From positions 1 through 64,000 of the forward strand of contig JAFVXW010000018.1 in NCBI GenBank assembly GCA_017500935.1: 64,000 nt of DNA. Direction: 5' to 3'. Shown piece after piece: positions 35,840 to 44,345 of this stretch. The notes beneath the pieces were generated by a model. It was not told where the DNA came from. It made no database searches and was given only the letters and a program-made list of their open reading frames with translations. Numbering within the stretch: position 1 is the first letter of the stretch; every line of letters begins with the position of its first letter. The translations under genes were made by a program, and so were the position numbers. The DNA is from Lachnospiraceae bacterium. Its GTDB lineage: Bacteria; Bacillota; Clostridia; Lachnospirales; Lachnospiraceae.

Positions 35840-37613
35840 TGGCTTGTCCTCCTTCCTCTTCCAGCTTCTGCAGATCCACCATCTTACGGTATTCGGGACA
35901 GGACTGATAAAGATCTGCATGTTTTCCGACTGCTGCCAGTTTTCCGTCATCGATAAACAAAATCTTATCCATCTTTTCGATGGTGGAAATACGGTGCGCG
36001 ATCAGAATCGTGGTTCTGCCGGCACGGGTTTCTCTTAAGTTTTTCAGGATATTGCGCTCTGTATTGGTATCCACCGCAGAAACCGAATCATCCAGAATCA
36101 GGATCGGCGCTTCTTTCATCAGCGCACGCGCAATGGAAATACGCTGTTTTTGTCCGCCGGAAACAGTCACGCCGCGCTCTCCCAGAATAGTCTGATAACC
36201 CTGGGCAAATTCTTTGATGTTGCTGTCCACATCTGCAAAGCGTGCCGCCTGTTTAATCCCCACGGCATCAAATTTATCCACACCAAAGGCGATATTATTT
36301 TCGATGGTATCGGAAAACAGGAAATTATCCTGCGGCACATAGGCACAGGCTTTTCTCACAGATTCAATGGTCACATCATTTACATCATGGCCGTCGATAA
36401 ACAGCATACCGTCTCCCACATTGTAGGTACGCAGGATCAGATCCACAAGCGTGGTCTTTCCGGAACCGGTTTTGCCCACCAATCCCACATTTTCACCGGC
36501 TTTAATGGTAAAGGACACATTTTCCAGCACATTATAGTCACCGTCGGGATAACAAAAATCCAGATTGCGGAATTCAATATCACCGCGGATGTTGTTCAGT
36601 TCAGCTGCACCTTCTCTGTCGGCCACATCCACTTTGGCATCCAGAAGCTCACCCACACGGTTTAGGGAAGCCTTGCCTCTGGAAGTCATATCGATCATTT
36701 CGGACACCGACATAATGGGCCATATAATAGAAGTAAAATATCCGATAAATTCCACCAGCTGACCGGCATTGAAGCTGCCTTTATACACCAGATAGCCGCC
36801 GTAGCCCAGAATAATGCAGATAACGCTTTCCACAAACAAGGTCACCAGCACACGCATCATGACAGATGCCTTGGTGTGATCGATGTTTGCCTTTTCATTT
36901 TCCACATTCAGCTTCTTAAAGGCCATCAGTTCCTTTGCTTCCTTGACAAATGCCTTGATCACGGCGATACCCGAAAAGCTTTCCTGCGCAAAATCAGACA
37001 GATTGGAAAAAGCTGCCTGGCGGATATCCCATTTTTTCATCATATAGCGGCCGATCACCGTTGCCGATGCCATAAGGCATGCCATAGGAATCAGTGACAG
37101 GATCGTCAGCAGCGGATCCATGCCCCACATTTTCCGTACCGCCATAGTCAGCATCAGTACCGCATCCACACACATCATGATGCCCCAGCCAAAGCATTCC
37201 TGCACGGTATCCAGGTCATTGGTAAACAAACTCATCAGATTACCGACTTTATTGACCTGATAATACTGCTGGCTTAAGTTTTTGGCATTGTCAAACATTC
37301 TGTTGCGCAGGTCAGTTTCCACACGGATGGCCGATCCCAGAAAGCAGACTCTCCACAAAAATCTTCCGACCGCCATTGTCACAACAACAGCGATCATGGG
37401 CATACAGATATGATCCAGCAAAAAATCCATATCAAATGCCATCTGCACACCGTCTTTTACCACATATCCCTGACTGACGCCGTTGACTGTCATCTGATAC
37501 AGTTCAGGCACCCGCAGGTTCATATAATCCACTGCGATCAGCGCCAGGATACCCAACAGCAAAAGATGGGCATTTTTCAAATAATACCGGTTAATATGCT
37601 TACCGAGTATCAT
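35832..37613 (-). CDS. ABC exporter half, degenerate NBD (second pair)
   Basis: Start 37613 (MILGKHINRYYLKN) lies 9 nt after AAGGAGG and 1 nt past the DUF1667 stop; 593 residues. It has six membrane helices and an ATPase with Walker A GKTGSGKTT and canonical VSGGQ. The catalytic Glu is Asp (LILDDSVSAVDT); the H-loop His is kept (LIAHRIST). The pair is organised like the pair at 19.6-23.1 kb but is clearly a different paralogue. Confidence 0.92.
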   Translation of the reverse strand: MILGKHINRYYLKNAHLLLLGILALIAVDYMNLRVPELYQMTVNGVSQGYVVKDGVQMAFDMDFLLDHICMPMIAVVVTMAVGRFLWRVCFLGSAIRVETDLRNRMFDNAKNLSQQYYQVNKVGNLMSLFTNDLDTVQECFGWGIMMCVDAVLMLTMAVRKMWGMDPLLTILSLIPMACLMASATVIGRYMMKKWDIRQAAFSNLSDFAQESFSGIAVIKAFVKEAKELMAFKKLNVENEKANIDHTKASVMMRVLVTLFVESVICIILGYGGYLVYKGSFNAGQLVEFIGYFTSIIWPIMSVSEMIDMTSRGKASLNRVGELLDAKVDVADREGAAELNNIRGDIEFRNLDFCYPDGDYNVLENVSFTIKAGENVGLVGKTGSGKTTLVDLILRTYNVGDGMLFIDGHDVNDVTIESVRKACAYVPQDNFLFSDTIENNIAFGVDKFDAVGIKQAARFADVDSNIKEFAQGYQTILGERGVTVSGGQKQRISIARALMKEAPILILDDSVSAVDTNTERNILKNLRETRAGRTTILIAHRISTIEKMDKILFIDDGKLAAVGKHADLYQSCPEYRKMVDLQKLEEEGGQANA

Positions 37614-37614
37614 G

Positions 37615-37968
37615 TTATGTTTCCTCCTTTGTCGCCACCACCGCCACACCGGTGCCGGCTGCGTTTTCAATGATCACCTGTCCGACTTTCACAGGTGCCT
37701 GTACACAAACTTCCTTTAACTGCCGGATACAGTCCATGATCTTACCTTTTGGAATGTCGGAAGCCGTTTTTACCGGCAGCATCTTTCCGTCTGTCATCCG
37801 TACCGTACTGGTCACGATACGGGTAGGGTTTGTCACCTCTTTGCGGGCGTAGACGTCACCGCGGTTACAGGTGTTGCCGGTCACGCTGACAGGCACACCG
37901 TCCTGCATTGTCACTGTCAGCTGACACCCCAGAGGGCAGCAGATACAGGTCATCTCACGTATTTCCAT
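37615..37968 (-). CDS. DUF1667 protein, Cys-rich partner of GlpA/GlpB-like flavoproteins
   Basis: A 117-residue protein with four N-terminal Cys in the spacing MTCICCPLGCQ and NTCNRG, likely a metal or Fe-S site. DUF1667 proteins are typically encoded next to anaerobic glycerol-3-phosphate dehydrogenase-like flavoproteins, exactly as here. It begins 2 bp after the FAD oxidoreductase. It may pass electrons or assist assembly; the molecular role is unknown. Confidence 0.88.
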   Translation of the reverse strand: MEIREMTCICCPLGCQLTVTMQDGVPVSVTGNTCNRGDVYARKEVTNPTRIVTSTVRMTDGKMLPVKTASDIPKGKIMDCIRQLKEVCVQAPVKVGQVIIENAAGTGVAVVATKEET

Positions 37969-37970
37969 CT

Positions 37971-39275
37971 TCAGTCCTCCTCTATCCGCACTGTAAGCTT
38001 TGCCCCATTTTGATATGCAGATTCCTGCAGCAATGCCTGCAGCTTCTGTTTTTCCAAAATGATCTCCTCCATCTCACCGGGAGCCATCACCGGGCGCTTT
38101 CTGTGAAGAAGCCGCTTGTCATCCAGATATACACTCACATAACAGCCTTTATAAATCTTTCCGACGCGGAAACGTACGATCAGTTTATCTTCCATTTTTG
38201 CCGGATCAATACTGTTTGGAACAGTGTAGCGCACACCGTCTGCGGCAGTCACCAAAATACGCTTTCCTTTTGCCGCAGCTTGCTGCTTTTCATCTGCTTC
38301 CTGTTTTCCCTGCAGATAGACAGCTGCCTGTTGTCCTGCTTTTTTAGCTTCCCCTGAAACATAATCCACCAAATCATGTACATGCAGCACATTGCCGCAG
38401 GCAAACACGCCTTCCAGACTGGTTTCCAGCGATTCATTGACAACCGGTCCGCCTGTCACCGGATTGATCTCCACGCCCATTTCTCTGGAAAGCTCGTTTT
38501 CCGGAAGCAGACCGCAGGACAGCAAAAGTGTGTCACAACTGTATTCTTCTTCTGTCCCTGCAATGGGCGTTCCGCTTTCATCCACCTGTGCAAGCACAAC
38601 CGCTTCCACTCTTTCTTTTCCTTTGATATCCACCACGGTATGGGAAAGCAGCAGCGGAATGTCAAAATCCTCCAGACACTGCACAATATTTCGCTTTAAG
38701 CCGCCGGAATAAGGCATCAGCTCTGCCACAGCCTTTACTTTTGCCCCTTCCAGGGTCATACGGCGCGCCATGATCAGGCCGATATCGCCGGAGCCTAAGA
38801 TCACCACTTCCCTGCCGGGTAAAAACCCTTCGATATTCACAAGCCGCTGTGCAGTGCCCGCCGAATAAATGCCTGCCGGGCGATATCCGGGGATATTGAG
38901 CGCGCCTCTGGGGCGTTCCCTGCATCCCATGGCCAGGATCAGTGCTTTTGTCTTAATCTGCACAAGTCCCTGCTCCCGGTTCAAAAGGGTTACTGTTTTG
39001 TCCTTGTCAATATGTACTGCCATGGTATTGGTCAGAAAAGGGATCTGCAGCGCCCTCACCTGCTCCACATATCTTCCGGCATATTCGGGGCCTGTCAGTT
39101 CTTCCTGAAAGGTATGCAGACCAAACCCGTTATGAATACACTGGTTTAAAATACCGCCCAGCTCTTTTTCACGTTCAATGATCAGAATATCATCCACGCC
39201 GCTTTGCTTTGCCGCGATCGCTGCCGCCAGTCCCGCAGGACCGCCGCCGATGATCACCAGTTCATGTTCTCTCAT
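37971..39275 (-). CDS. FAD/NAD(P)-dependent oxidoreductase, GlpB-position subunit
   Basis: The 434-residue protein has two dinucleotide folds: FAD motif VIIGGGPAGLAAAIAA near the start and NAD motif VVILGSGDIGLIMAR near residue 155. A GMGCRERPRG-like stretch and a late CG-rich FAD segment (GVFACGNV) complete a pyridine nucleotide-disulphide reductase-type fold. With the GlpA-like and DUF1667 proteins it probably forms an anaerobic dehydrogenase complex oxidising glycerol-3-phosphate or a similar polyol phosphate. It lies 3 bp from the GlpA-like gene. Confidence 0.9.
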   Translation of the reverse strand: MREHELVIIGGGPAGLAAAIAAKQSGVDDILIIEREKELGGILNQCIHNGFGLHTFQEELTGPEYAGRYVEQVRALQIPFLTNTMAVHIDKDKTVTLLNREQGLVQIKTKALILAMGCRERPRGALNIPGYRPAGIYSAGTAQRLVNIEGFLPGREVVILGSGDIGLIMARRMTLEGAKVKAVAELMPYSGGLKRNIVQCLEDFDIPLLLSHTVVDIKGKERVEAVVLAQVDESGTPIAGTEEEYSCDTLLLSCGLLPENELSREMGVEINPVTGGPVVNESLETSLEGVFACGNVLHVHDLVDYVSGEAKKAGQQAAVYLQGKQEADEKQQAAAKGKRILVTAADGVRYTVPNSIDPAKMEDKLIVRFRVGKIYKGCYVSVYLDDKRLLHRKRPVMAPGEMEEIILEKQKLQALLQESAYQNGAKLTVRIEED

Positions 39276-39278
39276 CTG

Positions 39279-40724
39279 TCATACCTCCCCGATCCTGTCC
39301 TTGTTTGTTCCAACGATCAGCCGGGAAGGCGGGTTATTTTTGCATATTTCCTGCTGTCCCCTGCTGCATTCCCTTGCCAGGATCTCCATGGTTTTCGGGG
39401 TGCAAAAGCCTGCCTGACAGCGTCCCATACCGGCTCTGGTACGGCGCTTGACACCGTCCAGTGTTGTCGCTCCAAGAGGCCTGTGAATGGCAGCCATGAT
39501 ATCGCCCTCCGTCACCAGCTCGCAGCGGCAGACAATCTGTCCGTACGCAGGATTTTTCTCCAGCATCCTCTGCTGCTCCTGTGCAGAACAGTCCATAAAC
39601 AGATGCAGTCCTTTTCGTTCTTCTATAAAATCTTCTTTTTCTTTTAATTCGGTTAAAGATGCCATCAGGTCACGCACATACACACCGATGGCAGGTGCGC
39701 TGGTAAGGCCGGGAGACTCAATCCCTGCCACATCAATAAAGCCTTGGGCATCCGCTGCTTCTTCAATGATAAATTCATGTCCGTCTTCATGGGCACGGAG
39801 TCCTGCAAAGGAAGTGATCACCTGACGCATGGGCACATTTTTGACAGAAAGTGCGCATTTTTCCTGTAAAGTCTGCAGTCCCTGTCTTGTGGTGGCCGTG
39901 TTTTCCTTATCCTCCACATCCACCGCAGTAGGACCCACCAGCAGATTTCCGTGCACGGTAGGCGTTACAAGCACGCCCTTGCCCATGGGACCGGGCAGCA
40001 TAAAGATCGTATGGGAAACCAGATTACCGGCTGTTTTGTCCAGCAGACAGTAATCGCCGCGTCTTGCCGTGATATGGATTTTGCGTTCACTTACCATATT
40101 GTGAAATACGTCCGCATAAACACCCGCCGCATTGATCACAAACCGGCTTTCAAACATTCCTTTGCTTGTCTGCAGCTGATAGCCGGCCTCCGTTTTTATG
40201 ATAGTTTCCACTTTGGTCTGCAGGAAAAATTCTGCGCCGTTTTCCGCCGCATTCTCTGCATAGGCAATATTCATGGAAAACGGACAGATAATACCCGCAC
40301 TGGGAATATGCAGTGCCGCATACACCCCGTCTGCCAGATTTGGTTCCAGCTCCAGTGCCTGACTGCGGTCCAAAATCCGCATGCCTTCCACACCGTTTTG
40401 ACGTCCCTGCTCCAAAAGCTTCTCAAGTCCTGCCACACCTTCCGGTGCCGTACAAACCACCATGGAACCGTTTCTGACAAAGGGAAAATCCAGTTTCTTT
40501 GCCATCTCCTCCATCATCCGGTTTCCAGCCACGTTAAGCTTTGCCATCAGAGTGCCGGGCTTTGCATCAAATCCGCCGTGTACAATGGCACTGTTTGCCT
40601 TGCTGGTGCCTTCGCACACATCACTTTCCTTATCCAAAACTGCTATTTTCAACTGATATCGGGACAGTTCCCTGGCCACGGCACAGCCGGAAACCCCTGC
40701 ACCGATAATGATCACATCATACAT
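39279..40724 (-). CDS. GlpA-like FAD-dependent oxidoreductase with C-terminal [2Fe-2S] domain
   Basis: Start 40724 (MYDVIIIGAGVSG) follows AGGGAGAA; a longer open frame upstream runs through the terminator and was rejected. 481 residues: a DAAO/GlpD-type FAD domain (GAGVSGCAVARELS, NSAIVHGGFD, GPTAVDVEDK), then a BFD-like region with Cys motifs CRC and GRCQAGFC that likely holds a [2Fe-2S] cluster. This is the domain layout of anaerobic G3P dehydrogenase subunit A. It is the first gene of a packed run reaching trkH. Confidence 0.9.
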   Translation of the reverse strand: MYDVIIIGAGVSGCAVARELSRYQLKIAVLDKESDVCEGTSKANSAIVHGGFDAKPGTLMAKLNVAGNRMMEEMAKKLDFPFVRNGSMVVCTAPEGVAGLEKLLEQGRQNGVEGMRILDRSQALELEPNLADGVYAALHIPSAGIICPFSMNIAYAENAAENGAEFFLQTKVETIIKTEAGYQLQTSKGMFESRFVINAAGVYADVFHNMVSERKIHITARRGDYCLLDKTAGNLVSHTIFMLPGPMGKGVLVTPTVHGNLLVGPTAVDVEDKENTATTRQGLQTLQEKCALSVKNVPMRQVITSFAGLRAHEDGHEFIIEEAADAQGFIDVAGIESPGLTSAPAIGVYVRDLMASLTELKEKEDFIEERKGLHLFMDCSAQEQQRMLEKNPAYGQIVCRCELVTEGDIMAAIHRPLGATTLDGVKRRTRAGMGRCQAGFCTPKTMEILARECSRGQQEICKNNPPSRLIVGTNKDRIGEV

Positions 40725-40748
40725 AGCGTTTCTCCCTGTTGTATGAAA

Positions 40749-40779
40749 ACAGGGCAGAGCTTTTAATGCTCTGCCCTGT
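40749..40779 (-). terminator. terminator after the PRTase-like gene
   Basis: ACAGGGCAGAGC and GCTCTGCCCTGT are perfect 12-bp arms with a 7-nt loop, followed on the minus strand by TTTCATAC. It lies between the PRTase-like gene and the GlpA-like gene and probably ends the upstream transcript. Confidence 0.7.
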
Positions 40780-40794
40780 AATAAACTAATCTGT

Positions 40795-41436
40795 TTATAA
40801 TTTTGAATATCCGTAACCGTTAACCATTGCATCCAGCTTCTGTTTTGCCTTGCAGTAAGGACAAGCATAAGCTTCGTATGCCTGATAACCGGGAACATCA
40901 TCTGTTGTGAAAATGCTCTCAACCTGCTTACCGTTGATGGAATCAATGGCACTGAATACGGAACAGATATGTACCACATTACCGCCGTAGTAATCGATAC
41001 ATTCCATACTTCTGCTGATGGTAAGACCGGTTGTGGAGGTTGCCAGAAGCAGGATCACATTCTTGCCGCGGATTGCAGACACCAGATTGTCTCTGAACAG
41101 CATCTGGTTGTTGATGTTGAATTCCGGTGTTACTACATATACGGTCTGATGCATGTTCTGGTTGGGGAAACTGCCCTTTTCCAGTTCTTCTGCCAGATAT
41201 GCACCGATCACTTCCGTGCCGTCCATACAAACGATGGTATCAATAACAGTATCTATCGGAAAACGCTGTACAAAAGCCTTCGCAACTGCTGCTGCCTCGC
41301 TGCGGCGGGTCTTTAAGCCGGTCATATCCACATAATAATTGATGTGGGAATGGCTGGTTGCAAAATGTCCCGGAATTGCGCGCAGAACAATGTTATTGCC
41401 TGCCTTGGAGTAAAATTTCATTACGCTGTTTTCCAT
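40795..41436 (-). CDS. orotate phosphoribosyltransferase-like orphan
   Basis: The 213-residue protein has a type I PRTase fold outline, but the PRPP loop is changed: NVILLLATSTTGLTISRSME lacks the usual two acidic residues before TTG. A CPYC motif near the C-terminus (ACPYCKAKQK) may bind metal. A genuine pyrE is present at 5990-6667, so this is unlikely to be the biosynthetic enzyme. It could bind a nucleotide as a sensor or act on another base. It is monocistronic between terminators. Confidence 0.7.
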   Translation of the reverse strand: MENSVMKFYSKAGNNIVLRAIPGHFATSHSHINYYVDMTGLKTRRSEAAAVAKAFVQRFPIDTVIDTIVCMDGTEVIGAYLAEELEKGSFPNQNMHQTVYVVTPEFNINNQMLFRDNLVSAIRGKNVILLLATSTTGLTISRSMECIDYYGGNVVHICSVFSAIDSINGKQVESIFTTDDVPGYQAYEAYACPYCKAKQKLDAMVNGYGYSKL

Positions 41437-41570
41437 ATATAGCCCCCTGTCCTTCCGGCGCTGTCCCGCGCCGAAACGCTTTTTTTCATTATAACTTGTA
41501 AGCGTATGGGACGCAAGAAGTATTTCTCACTTCAGCCTGTTAAATTGATATCAATGTAACAGCAGCCTGT

Positions 41571-42830
41571 TTAGCTCATGAAATACTTCACCAGCTCTAC
41601 CATGGACAGAGTATCCTCCACGCCCGCGGTTTCAAATGCAGAGTGCATTGCAAACTGCGCAAAGCCGATATCCGCTGCCGGGAATGCTGCCTGCGCCATC
41701 AGAATGTTGCCCAGTGTGGAGCCGCCTGCAATATCGGATCTGTTGGCCTGATTCTGCAGTTTGATATTGTGTTCCTTGCAGATATCACGCACCACTGCTG
41801 CGGATGCGCCGTCGGTGGTATATTTCTGGGAACCGCTGAACTTAAGCACTACACCGCCGTTTATGTAAGGATGGTTTACGCTGTCATATTTTTCAGGATG
41901 GTTGGGATGCAGCGCATGTGCATTGTCTGCAGAAAGCATAAAGCTGTTTGCAAGCAGATGCTTTTTCTGGCGCAGAGTCATGCCAAAGCTCTCGATCACA
42001 TCATCAATGATATCTGTGATAAAAGGAGAATTTGCCCCCTGCTTGGTGGTGCTGCCGGATTCTTCGTTGTCAAACAGCGCATAAATGGAAACATATTTTC
42101 CCGGTTTTGCACAAAGGAAACCTTTCAGGGTTGCAAAAGCACACTGCAGGTCATCCAGGCGGGGCGCACCCACCAAAGAATCATCCGCACCCATGATACG
42201 ACCCTGATCGCGGTTGTAAACATAAAGGTCACTGCCCAGAATATCTTCTTCTGCCACGCCCAGCTGCTGTGCGCACAGTTTTTTCAGTGTGCAGTCCTGA
42301 TCCATAGCCATTAAAGGCAGCATATCAACCTGTGCATTGGGCTTAAAGCCTTCGTTGAGATCACGGCTGTAGTGAATCGGCAGATTGGGAATGATCAGCA
42401 GATCTTTCTTAAAGTTCACCAGCTTTTCCACCAGCTTGCCGTTTTCTTTTACGATCACGCGGCCTGCTGCGGAAAGCGGTCTGTCAAGCCAGGGAAACAT
42501 CACGATACCGCCGTATCTTTCGGTGTTGAGCTTCACATACTGACCGTTTACCTTCATCTCCGGATTTTCCTTGATCTTAAAACAGGGAGAATCGCTGTGG
42601 CTGGAAACCACACGGAAACCTTCAAACTCACCTTCCGGAATCTCAAAAGCGATAATGGAAGAATTATTGCGTTTTTCATAATATTTGCCGCCGTGCACGA
42701 TCTGCTGATCCACAAGCAGTTCAAAACCGGCTTCCTTTAACATTGCCTCCGCATTTGCCACTGCATGAAAAGCGGTAGGGCTTTCATCGATAAAACGGAG
42801 CATTTCTTTTGATACTTCAATTGCGTTCAT
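41571..42830 (-). CDS. apeB: M18-family aminopeptidase
   Basis: The 419-residue protein has the M18 two-metal centre: SSHSDSPCFK, GADDSLVGAPRLDDL, FDNEESGSTTKQGA, SADNAHALHPNHPEKY and a C-terminal MHSAFETAG. M18 enzymes are large cytosolic complexes that release N-terminal residues, often acidic or aliphatic. The gene overlaps the DUF2156 gene by 14 bp, and the pair continues a minus-strand series. Confidence 0.93.
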   Translation of the reverse strand: MNAIEVSKEMLRFIDESPTAFHAVANAEAMLKEAGFELLVDQQIVHGGKYYEKRNNSSIIAFEIPEGEFEGFRVVSSHSDSPCFKIKENPEMKVNGQYVKLNTERYGGIVMFPWLDRPLSAAGRVIVKENGKLVEKLVNFKKDLLIIPNLPIHYSRDLNEGFKPNAQVDMLPLMAMDQDCTLKKLCAQQLGVAEEDILGSDLYVYNRDQGRIMGADDSLVGAPRLDDLQCAFATLKGFLCAKPGKYVSIYALFDNEESGSTTKQGANSPFITDIIDDVIESFGMTLRQKKHLLANSFMLSADNAHALHPNHPEKYDSVNHPYINGGVVLKFSGSQKYTTDGASAAVVRDICKEHNIKLQNQANRSDIAGGSTLGNILMAQAAFPAADIGFAQFAMHSAFETAGVEDTLSMVELVKYFMS

Positions 42831-43731
42831 ATGCGTTCTCCTTTTCTGTTACAATTCCCATCTCCATCAAAAATACGGGATGATAGGAAAGTTTTGCACG
42901 CCTTAAGCCTTCTGAACCTGCATCATCTTCCCGGTTGACATAGCGGTAACCTTCCATTGCATGTTCTGCAAACTGCTGGTTGATCATACTGTATGCACCG
43001 GGGACATCTGAAAATGCCTTTTCAAAATGTACCACAAACATGTCTTTTCCGCAGGGCTCTCCGATGGCAAATGCCACAACACGGCCGTCTGCCCGCAAAA
43101 GTCCTCCTGTCAGGTCCAGCTGTCCGAGCTGTTCCAGTGCCTGCATTGTCACCTGAATCTCTTCTGACTTTTCGCCCTCTTCATGGTCATCATTCAGGCG
43201 CCACCATTTTTGTGCCATCTCTTTGCATTCCTGCACATTGGCATCGGTAATGGGTTCATAACACCAGTCCGGATACAGACTTTTAAACTTATTACAGTGG
43301 TTTTTCTTGCCGTGATAACTCTTTCCCGACAATTTTACCAGTTTTTCCCTCTCGTAAACATAATCGGCTTCATCTCTGTTATATTCTGCCAAAAATCTTC
43401 CCGGCCACAATTCTTCCAATATGGAAAACTGCTGCGGACTCACAAGATGCAGCTTAAAGGGCAGTTTTTTTTGATAAAACCACTCTGCCAGCGCATCAAT
43501 AGCCGCTTTCACATCCTTTGCTCCGATCGGGAAGCTGACAGAGAGACCGCCGTCTCCGGACTTAAAGACCAGACTGTCTTCCACCACTGCATAATGCACT
43601 TCATAAAAGGGCTTCCATAAGATATTGTTGGCAAAGGTAAATTCACAGTTTCTGACCGGTTCTCTGTCATAGTAACTGTTGATGAGTTCCTTGTCCGAAA
43701 GGGACAGTTCTTTCCAATTAATTAAACTCAT
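42817..43731 (-). CDS. DUF2156 (GNAT-like, LPG-synthase C-terminal-type) protein
   Basis: The 304-residue protein matches the DUF2156 family, a double GNAT-like fold related to the aminoacyl transfer domain of lysylphosphatidylglycerol synthases. Typical stretches are SGKSYHGKKNHCNKFKS and the C-terminal YVNREDDAGSEGLRRAK. No membrane helices are present, so it is the soluble form. Its start shares one base with the SEL1 gene stop (TAATG). The acceptor is unknown. Confidence 0.85.
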   Translation of the reverse strand: MSLINWKELSLSDKELINSYYDREPVRNCEFTFANNILWKPFYEVHYAVVEDSLVFKSGDGGLSVSFPIGAKDVKAAIDALAEWFYQKKLPFKLHLVSPQQFSILEELWPGRFLAEYNRDEADYVYEREKLVKLSGKSYHGKKNHCNKFKSLYPDWCYEPITDANVQECKEMAQKWWRLNDDHEEGEKSEEIQVTMQALEQLGQLDLTGGLLRADGRVVAFAIGEPCGKDMFVVHFEKAFSDVPGAYSMINQQFAEHAMEGYRYVNREDDAGSEGLRRAKLSYHPVFLMEMGIVTEKENAYERN

Positions 43732-44345
43732 TATTTTCTGATCATACCAAGCAGTGCCTGCGCTTCTTTCTGGAACTGATTCTCTTCTTCAAGAGCTTTC
43801 TTTGCCCAGGTTTCTGCTTTTTCCATTGATTTTACAGTACCGTTGCCCACATAGTATTTGGCAGCCAGCGGATAATATGCGGAAGCATAGCCTGCTTCTG
43901 CTGCCTTTTTCATCCATTCATAAGCAGCCACATGGTTCTGCTTAGTTCCCAAACCGTGGAAATAGCAGAAAGATGCATTGTTCATGGCACTGGGATGCCC
44001 CATTTTAGCTGCCTTGAGAAAGCATTTGAGTGCTTCCGCATACTTTTTCTGCTGCATCAGAAAGCTGCCCTTGTTCAGGATCTTCATGCTTTCACTTTTT
44101 TCATCGGTATACTGATCTTCCAGTTCCTTATCAAGCCAGTATAATACCTGGGAAGCCAGCTGGCGGTCACCTTCTTCCACCGCTTTTTTTGCCCACAGTT
44201 CAGCCTGCTTTAAATCTCTTTCTGTACCGGAGCCTTCATAATATTTGTGCGCTAAAAGTGCATATGCTTTTGCATCACCGCTTTCCGCTGCAGTTTTTAC
44301 TTCTGCAAATGCTTCCTTTAAGCTGCGTGCTGTTTTTTCACTCAT
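43731..44345 (-). CDS. SEL1-repeat protein (short)
   Basis: Start 44345 (MSEKTARSLKEAF), preceded by GTGAGG, gives 204 residues; a GTG at 44360 is a possible earlier start. It contains about four SEL1-type helical repeats (AYALLAHKYYEGSGTERDLK, AMNNASFCYFHGLGTK, AYYPLAAKYYVGNGTVKS). Such solenoids are protein-binding scaffolds. It overlaps the upstream frameshifted SEL1 gene by 8 bp. The two are clear paralogues from tandem duplication. Confidence 0.88.
   Translation of the reverse strand: MSEKTARSLKEAFAEVKTAAESGDAKAYALLAHKYYEGSGTERDLKQAELWAKKAVEEGDRQLASQVLYWLDKELEDQYTDEKSESMKILNKGSFLMQQKKYAEALKCFLKAAKMGHPSAMNNASFCYFHGLGTKQNHVAAYEWMKKAAEAGYASAYYPLAAKYYVGNGTVKSMEKAETWAKKALEEENQFQKEAQALLGMIRK

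Noticed and set aside
40725-40979. 85-codon N-terminal extension of the GlpA-like protein
   Set aside because: It reads through the terminator and the antisense of nothing conserved; the FAD motif begins right at the chosen Met with a ribosome site before it.
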